DNA of 64,000 nucleotides, taken from NCBI GenBank assembly GCA_023386345.1, contig JAEWJT010000016.1:465531-529530 (forward strand), given 5' to 3'. The stretch comes from Bacillota bacterium. GTDB lineage: Bacteria; Bacillota; Clostridia; Tissierellales; Sedimentibacteraceae. The notes beneath the pieces are model-generated. The model had not been told where the DNA came from. It saw only the letters and a list, made by a program, of their open reading frames with translations, and searched no databases. Made by a program: the position numbers and the translations under genes. How positions within the stretch are numbered: position 1 is the stretch's first letter; every line of letters starts with the position of its first letter. Positions 59,867-64,000 of the stretch are shown here, piece by piece.

Positions 59867-61042
59867 ATGAACAAAAAAATTTATCTCGATAATGCTGCAA
59901 CAACTAAGATTAGAAAAGAAGTTGTTGATGAGATGATGAAATATTTTATGGAATACTATGGGAATCCATCAAGTGGAATTTATGAGCTTGGTAGGACTTC
60001 AAAGGAGGCTATCGAAAAAGCAAGAAAAACAGTAGCAACATTTATAAATGCAGACGATAGAGAAATTTTCTTTACCTCTGGTGGAACAGAGTCGGACAAC
60101 TGGGCTATAAAGGGTGTTGCATTTGCAAATGGGGACAAGGGAAAGCATATTATAACAACTAAAATAGAGCATCATGCAGTGCTTCATACCTGTGAATATC
60201 TTAAGAAGTTCGGATTTGAAACTACATATCTAAATGTGGACGAATATGGAATGATAGACTTAGAGGAATTAAAAAACAGCATAAGACCAGATACGATTTT
60301 AATATCAGTGATGTATGCAAACAATGAAGTCGGAACTATACAGCCAATTGAAGAAATAGGAAAAATAGCTAAAGAGCATAAAATCATATTCCATACAGAT
60401 GCAGTTCAAGCACTTGGTGGTGTGAGAATTGATGTTAAAAAGGAAAACATTGATTTATTATCAATGTCTGCTCACAAGGTTCACGGTCCTAAAGGAGTGG
60501 GTGCATTATATATTAGAAAAGGTGTAAAGCTTGATAATTTCATGCACGGTGGGGCTCAGGAAAGAAACAAAAGAGCAGGAACTGAGAGCGTGCAAAATAT
60601 AGTAGGATTTGGAAAGGCTGTAGAGCTCATGAGCCTAGAGCTTGATGAAAAAGTGGCAAAACTTATAAGTCTTAGAGATAGATTTATAAGTGGTATAAAA
60701 GCCAACATAGATGATGTGCATTTAAACGGACATCCTAACAAAAGATTGCCAAATAATGTTAATTTTTCATACAAGTATATTGAGGGTGAATCAATATTAT
60801 TATGGCTAGATATAAGTGGAATAAGCGCATCGAGTGGCTCTGCTTGTACATCTGGTTCATTAGATCCATCTCACGTACTATTAGCAACAGGACTCGACCA
60901 TGGTACAGCACATGGATCGATAAGATTTACAATAAGTGATGAAACAACAGAGGAAGAAATAGATTATGTAGTTGGACAAATGAAAGAAATAGTTCAAAAA
61001 TTAAGAAATATGTCACCACTATACAGTACTAATAGCAAATAG
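59867..61042 (+). CDS. iscS: Cysteine desulfurase
   Basis: A PLP enzyme that mobilises sulfur from cysteine for Fe-S clusters. The 391-residue protein starts IYLDNAATTKIR; the PLP Lys is in SMSAHKVHGPKGVG and the active-site Cys in SSGSACTSGSLDPSHVL. The ATG at 59867 follows CGGAGGA; 27 upstream in-frame codons are not part of the family. It is cotranscribed with iscR and the scaffold gene. The Cys loop of the IscS/NifS group I type is present. Confidence 0.95.
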   Translation: MNKKIYLDNAATTKIRKEVVDEMMKYFMEYYGNPSSGIYELGRTSKEAIEKARKTVATFINADDREIFFTSGGTESDNWAIKGVAFANGDKGKHIITTKIEHHAVLHTCEYLKKFGFETTYLNVDEYGMIDLEELKNSIRPDTILISVMYANNEVGTIQPIEEIGKIAKEHKIIFHTDAVQALGGVRIDVKKENIDLLSMSAHKVHGPKGVGALYIRKGVKLDNFMHGGAQERNKRAGTESVQNIVGFGKAVELMSLELDEKVAKLISLRDRFISGIKANIDDVHLNGHPNKRLPNNVNFSYKYIEGESILLWLDISGISASSGSACTSGSLDPSHVLLATGLDHGTAHGSIRFTISDETTEEEIDYVVGQMKEIVQKLRNMSPLYSTNSK

Positions 61043-61185
61043 GAAATTTTACAAAAGCTTTAAAACTGAGCTAATAAAAATATAGATAAAATAATTTTAT
61101 TATTTCAAATAGCTTTAAGATATTTTAACATTCGGAAATAAAACATAAAATTAGAATTTAATGTTAAACAACTAAGGAGGTAATT

Positions 61186-61632
61186 ATGTATACAGAAAAA
61201 GTAATGGATCATTTTAGAAATCCAAGGAATGTAGGTGCAATAGAAAACGCAGATGGTGTAGGTGAAGTAGGAAACGCAAAATGCGGAGATATAATGAAAA
61301 TTTACCTTAAAATAAATGATGAAAATATAATAGAGGACGTGAAATTTCAAACATTTGGCTGTGGATCTGCTATAGCATCATCAAGCATGGCAACAGAGCT
61401 TATCATGGGAAAAGATGTAAATGAGGCTGTTGAGCTTACAAACAAAGCGGTTATAGAAGCTCTAGGAGGGCTGCCACCAGTAAAGGTTCACTGCTCAGTA
61501 TTAGCAGAGCAGGCAATAAAATCGGCATTATACGACTATGCACAAAAGAAGGGCATAGAAATCAAAGGTTTAGAGGGCTTTAACCCAAATGCAGACGAAG
61601 ATTTGCACGACCATGTACATGGAGAGGAATAA
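61186..61632 (+). CDS. iscU: Fe-S scaffold protein IscU/NifU
   Basis: A 148-residue scaffold for [2Fe-2S]/[4Fe-4S] assembly with the three conserved Cys in NAKCGD, FGCGSAIA and KVHCSVLAEQAI, and the Asp after the first Cys. The C-terminus is extended by an acidic, His-containing tail (NADEDLHDHVHGEE), as in clostridial NifU-like proteins. It is on the same strand as iscS, 143 bases downstream, preceded by AAGGAGG. Partners such as HscAB or ferredoxin are absent, as usual in Clostridia. Confidence 0.94.
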   Translation: MYTEKVMDHFRNPRNVGAIENADGVGEVGNAKCGDIMKIYLKINDENIIEDVKFQTFGCGSAIASSSMATELIMGKDVNEAVELTNKAVIEALGGLPPVKVHCSVLAEQAIKSALYDYAQKKGIEIKGLEGFNPNADEDLHDHVHGEE

Positions 61633-61687
61633 TTCAATTAAGAATAAATAAAAATTGTTAGTAAAACTAATAAACTATAAACAAAAT

Positions 61688-61726
61688 GGAATTTGTCATA
61701 TTTTAATTATGGCAAGTTCCTTTAAT
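61688..61726 (+). terminator. Terminator after iscU
   Basis: GGAATTTGTCATA pairs with TATGGCAAGTTCC through two G-U pairs, followed by TTTAAT. Confidence 0.6.
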
Positions 61727-61747
61727 AAAAGATAAAGGGCAAACGTT

Positions 61748-62458
61748 ATGTTTAGAATAGCTATATGCGATGACAATGAAATAATATGCTCTCAGATAGA
61801 AAAAATAATATTAGATTCTAAAAATAATTATATTGAGAAAATAGATATATTAATTTTTTCTTCTGGAGAAGGATTGTACAAATTTATAAAAGAAGGACAA
61901 GCATTTGATTTAATTTTCTTAGATATTGAGATGAATGAATTAAATGGTGTTGAAGTTGGAAGGATAATTCGTAAAGAGCTTAAGGATGATATAACACAAA
62001 TTGTTTATATTTCTGCGAAAAAAGATTATGCACTTGAATTGTTTGATAATAGACCATTAAATTTTTTAGTAAAACCACTTTGTGCACAAAAAATTGTTGA
62101 GAATTTAGATTTAGCAATGAAGTTGTATGAAAATGACAACTCTTATTTTGAATTTTCAAAAGATGCAACTTTTCAAAAGATACCATATAAAAAAATAATT
62201 TATTTTGCAAGCGATAATAAAAATGTACATGTAATTACCATAGAAGGAGAATATAAATATCGCGGGAAGCTGTCGGACTTGGAGATAAAGATAAAAGATA
62301 AAAATTTTATCCCAATTCATAAATCTTATTTTGTGAATTACACGTATATTGATAAGGTTAAGTATGATAGCATTATTTTAACTAATGAAAAAGAGTTGCC
62401 AATAAGTAGATCAAATAGAAAGAAAGTAAGCGATATATTTTTTATGAGGAAAAAGTGA
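61748..62458 (+). CDS. agrA: AgrA-like LytTR response regulator
   Basis: A 236-residue response regulator. The receiver domain has ICDDNE, the phospho-acceptor Asp in LIFLDIEM (about residue 60) and the conserved Lys region (FLVKPL). The LytTR DNA-binding domain (about 135-235) includes FIPIHKSYFVNYTYIDKV and the PISRSNRKKV end. It is the typical partner of AgrC-type kinases in peptide quorum sensing. The kinase gene follows after ten bases. Confidence 0.9.
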   Translation: MFRIAICDDNEIICSQIEKIILDSKNNYIEKIDILIFSSGEGLYKFIKEGQAFDLIFLDIEMNELNGVEVGRIIRKELKDDITQIVYISAKKDYALELFDNRPLNFLVKPLCAQKIVENLDLAMKLYENDNSYFEFSKDATFQKIPYKKIIYFASDNKNVHVITIEGEYKYRGKLSDLEIKIKDKNFIPIHKSYFVNYTYIDKVKYDSIILTNEKELPISRSNRKKVSDIFFMRKK

Positions 62459-62468
62459 GGGAATTTAT

Positions 62469-63731
62469 ATGGGCACTATTAGTTCAAATATAATTTACTT
62501 AATAACCAATATATTTAGGACATATGTTTTGTTTAGGTTTTTAGGTATATTTTTTAAAAGAAAGCTTAGAATTAATAAAAAAATTGAGCTTATTGTATAT
62601 ATAGTTTACTTCATAATCAATAGTACTTTGCATCTTGCATTTTCAAATCCGCTTATAAATCTGATATCAAATTTGGTGCTATTTTACTTCTTAACCTTAA
62701 TATATGAGGGTAAAATTTTAACAAGGATTACATCAATAGTTATAATGTATTCATCTTCTATGATTATTGAGAGTATAGTTTATAGTATTATTATTAATTT
62801 TGGTTCTTTAATTGACATTGAAAATTTTGGAACTGTCGTTTCAAATATATTGCTATTTATATTTACATTTACTCTTGAAAGTTTTTTTGGGAGAAACAAA
62901 AGTTATGATATTAAATTAAATCATTTATTTATAATTTTTTGTATTCCAGTAGGCAGTATTTTGATTATAACTACTGTGTTTTTAGAAAAACATAGTCCTA
63001 ATTTCAATATAACTGTTGTTAGCGTTTTATTGGCTATGAATATTTTGAATTTTTATTTATACGATATAATAATTAAACATTATAATGACAAGCATGAGAA
63101 AAATTTATTAAAACAACAAAGCGATGCATACTCAAGTCAATTGAAAATTATGATGGAATCTCAAGCAAGCATTAAAAAGCTAAAGCATGATATGAAAAAT
63201 CATATGGTCTCAATACAGGATATGATAAGAAGCGATAAGAAGGATGAGTTTGACAATTATTTACAAACTATGTTCAACTATATTAGAATAAAAAATGAAT
63301 ATGTTGGCTCAGGCAATTCGGAGATTGACAGCCTATTAAATTATAAACTTTTTGAGGCTGAAAAACTAAATACTGAGATTTACTTAGAGATAAACATACC
63401 AAGCGATCTCAATATAGAGTCATTTGATTTAGCAATAGTTTTAGGAAATTTGTTAGACAATGCTTTGGATGCTTTAGAAAAGGTTTCAGAAAGATATCTT
63501 TACATAGAAATGAGATTAGAAAAATCAATGTTATTTATAACAGTTAAAAATACATACAATGGAATTATTAATAAAAGCAATGGTACGATGCTAAGTATAA
63601 AAAAAGATATTGAAAATCACGGCTATGGTTTAAAGAATATAGAAAATGTTGTAGAAAAATATAATGGTAATTTTAATATTAGTTATAATGATAATATGTT
63701 TTCGGTTAATATATTGTTATATGTTAACTAA
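62469..63731 (+). CDS. agrC: AgrC-like sensor histidine kinase
   Basis: A 420-residue sensor. The first 200 residues form about six membrane spans, as in AgrC peptide sensors. The cytoplasmic part has the phospho-acceptor motif LKHDMKNHMVSIQDM and the GHKL ATPase with NLLDNALDALEK (N box) and HGYGLKNIENVVEKYNG (G box). Its ligand is probably the cyclic peptide encoded by the agrD-like gene 190 bases downstream. AGGGAATTTAT precedes the ATG. No agrB is in the window; it would be expected beyond the right edge. Confidence 0.9.
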   Translation: MGTISSNIIYLITNIFRTYVLFRFLGIFFKRKLRINKKIELIVYIVYFIINSTLHLAFSNPLINLISNLVLFYFLTLIYEGKILTRITSIVIMYSSSMIIESIVYSIIINFGSLIDIENFGTVVSNILLFIFTFTLESFFGRNKSYDIKLNHLFIIFCIPVGSILIITTVFLEKHSPNFNITVVSVLLAMNILNFYLYDIIIKHYNDKHEKNLLKQQSDAYSSQLKIMMESQASIKKLKHDMKNHMVSIQDMIRSDKKDEFDNYLQTMFNYIRIKNEYVGSGNSEIDSLLNYKLFEAEKLNTEIYLEINIPSDLNIESFDLAIVLGNLLDNALDALEKVSERYLYIEMRLEKSMLFITVKNTYNGIINKSNGTMLSIKKDIENHGYGLKNIENVVEKYNGNFNISYNDNMFSVNILLYVN

Positions 63732-63750
63732 ACGTTGAAAAATAAATAGA

Positions 63751-63793
63751 AAAAGATGCTAGATTAATAAATACTTTTCTAGTGTCTTTTTTT
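63751..63793 (+). terminator. Terminator after agrC
   Basis: AAAAGATGCTAGA pairs with TCTAGTGTCTTTT through two G-U pairs, followed by a T-tract; so agrC and agrD are not simply cotranscribed. Confidence 0.75.
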
Positions 63794-63811
63794 ATACTAA
63801 AATATACGGTT

Positions 63812-63876
63812 AAGTTCGACAAAAAATATACAAATTTCGCCATACCTTGGCACAAATGGAATTTGTATGATACATT
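63812..63876 (+). promoter_or_regulatory. LytTR-type operator and promoter of the agrD-like gene
   Basis: Two nine-base imperfect direct repeats, AAGTTCGAC (63812-63820) and AATTTCGCC (63833-63841), are 21 bp apart start to start, the usual LytTR spacing. Five bases on, TTGGCA (63847-63852), an 18-bp spacer and TACATT (63871-63876) form a promoter. AgrA is the likely activator, giving positive feedback. Confidence 0.65.
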
Positions 63877-63924
63877 ATAGATTATAAAGTAGTTTGCATT
63901 TATTATGAAGGGAGAATTTATTTT

Positions 63925-64000
63925 ATGAAAGGTTTTTTTTATTATTTAGGAAGAATTATTGCTATTCTAGCACTAAGAGTAACTATGTCAAATGTAAATG
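63925..64000 (+). CDS. agrD: AgrD-like cyclic lactone autoinducer precursor (partial)
   Basis: The first 25 codons before the window edge. The product has a short amphipathic/hydrophobic start (MKGFFYYLGRIIAILALRVT) followed by MSNVN, where clostridial AgrD peptides run into the Ala-Cys-bearing signal region. AAGGGAG lies upstream. The diagnostic Cys lies outside the window, so the call rests on this N-terminus, the LytTR promoter and the adjacent agrA-agrC pair. Confidence 0.7.
   Translation, partial: MKGFFYYLGRIIAILALRVTMSNVN

Noticed and set aside
63852..63866. ACAAAT-GGA-ATTTGT palindrome in the agrD promoter as an operator
   Set aside because: It falls between -35 and -10, is short and A+T-rich, and the LytTR direct repeats upstream are the better regulatory candidate.

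Overview
The window is an A+T-rich, gene-dense chromosomal segment from a low-GC, probably spore-forming anaerobic member of the Clostridia. This rests on a SpoIID/LytB-type protein, pyruvate phosphate dikinase, flavin-dependent thymidylate synthase ThyX, a bacteriohemerythrin, IscR/IscS/NifU-type Fe-S assembly, a T-box on aspS, and Prp-processed ribosomal protein L27. No rRNA, tRNA or insertion sequence was recognised. Assignment below the class level is not possible by eye.

Most of the window is ordinary core genome. Region 1-4.1 kb holds the end of a SpoIID-domain gene, queA-tgt (queuosine), yajC and a membrane-anchored YiiX-like hydrolase. Region 4.2-10.2 kb has an EAL phosphodiesterase, then galactokinase, an AraC regulator and a GH4 alpha-galactosidase. 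Region 10.7-16 kb has a BspA-like repeat lipoprotein, a carboxyltransferase (OadA/PycB type), a LUD protein, an Lrp regulator and an EamA transporter. Region 16-30 kb has two flavoproteins, secA, prfB with its programmed frameshift, tex, a HAD phosphatase, a HelD-like helicase and a hemerythrin. Region 30-44.7 kb has a CPBP protease, a patatin with a start-codon problem, rodA, the rplU-prp-rpmA-obgE-yhbY block, thyX, ppdK, an EEP-family protein and T-box-controlled aspS. Region 55-64 kb has rseC, rarA, an M14 peptidase, the iscR-iscS-iscU operon with a clear IscR-type operator, and an agr-like AgrA/AgrC pair followed by the start of an agrD-like gene cut by the window edge.

The notable part is 44.7-54.5 kb, which reads as a complete, self-regulated ribosomal peptide (RiPP) system. 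Five tandem short genes (48-55 codons) share the leader M-K/R-S/N-LLDSIW and variable, Pro- and Cys-containing C-terminal halves with two invariant Cys. Each gene is a cassette: a long palindrome, a -10 element exactly 24 bp beyond it, a strong RBS, the precursor and a bidirectional terminator. Divergently transcribed are two different radical SAM/SPASM proteins and an M55 (DppA-like, D-aminopeptidase family) metallopeptidase with all metal and catalytic residues present. Downstream are an ABC exporter without a C39 peptidase domain and a regulator with two HTH domains, each followed by a helical, probably TPR-like region.

Overlapping the regulator's stop codon on the opposite strand is an unannotated 56-codon gene encoding a secreted peptide that resembles RRNPP-type pheromones. 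Upstream of this gene lies a sixth copy of the same palindrome, with arm changes that compensate each other and the same 24-bp spacing to a -10. I infer a peptide-pheromone (quorum-sensing) circuit in which the tandem-HTH regulator, the pheromone, the maturases and the five precursors form one regulon. The palindrome upstream of precursor 1 also faces the maturase operon, with a perfect TATAAT at the same 24-bp distance on that side.
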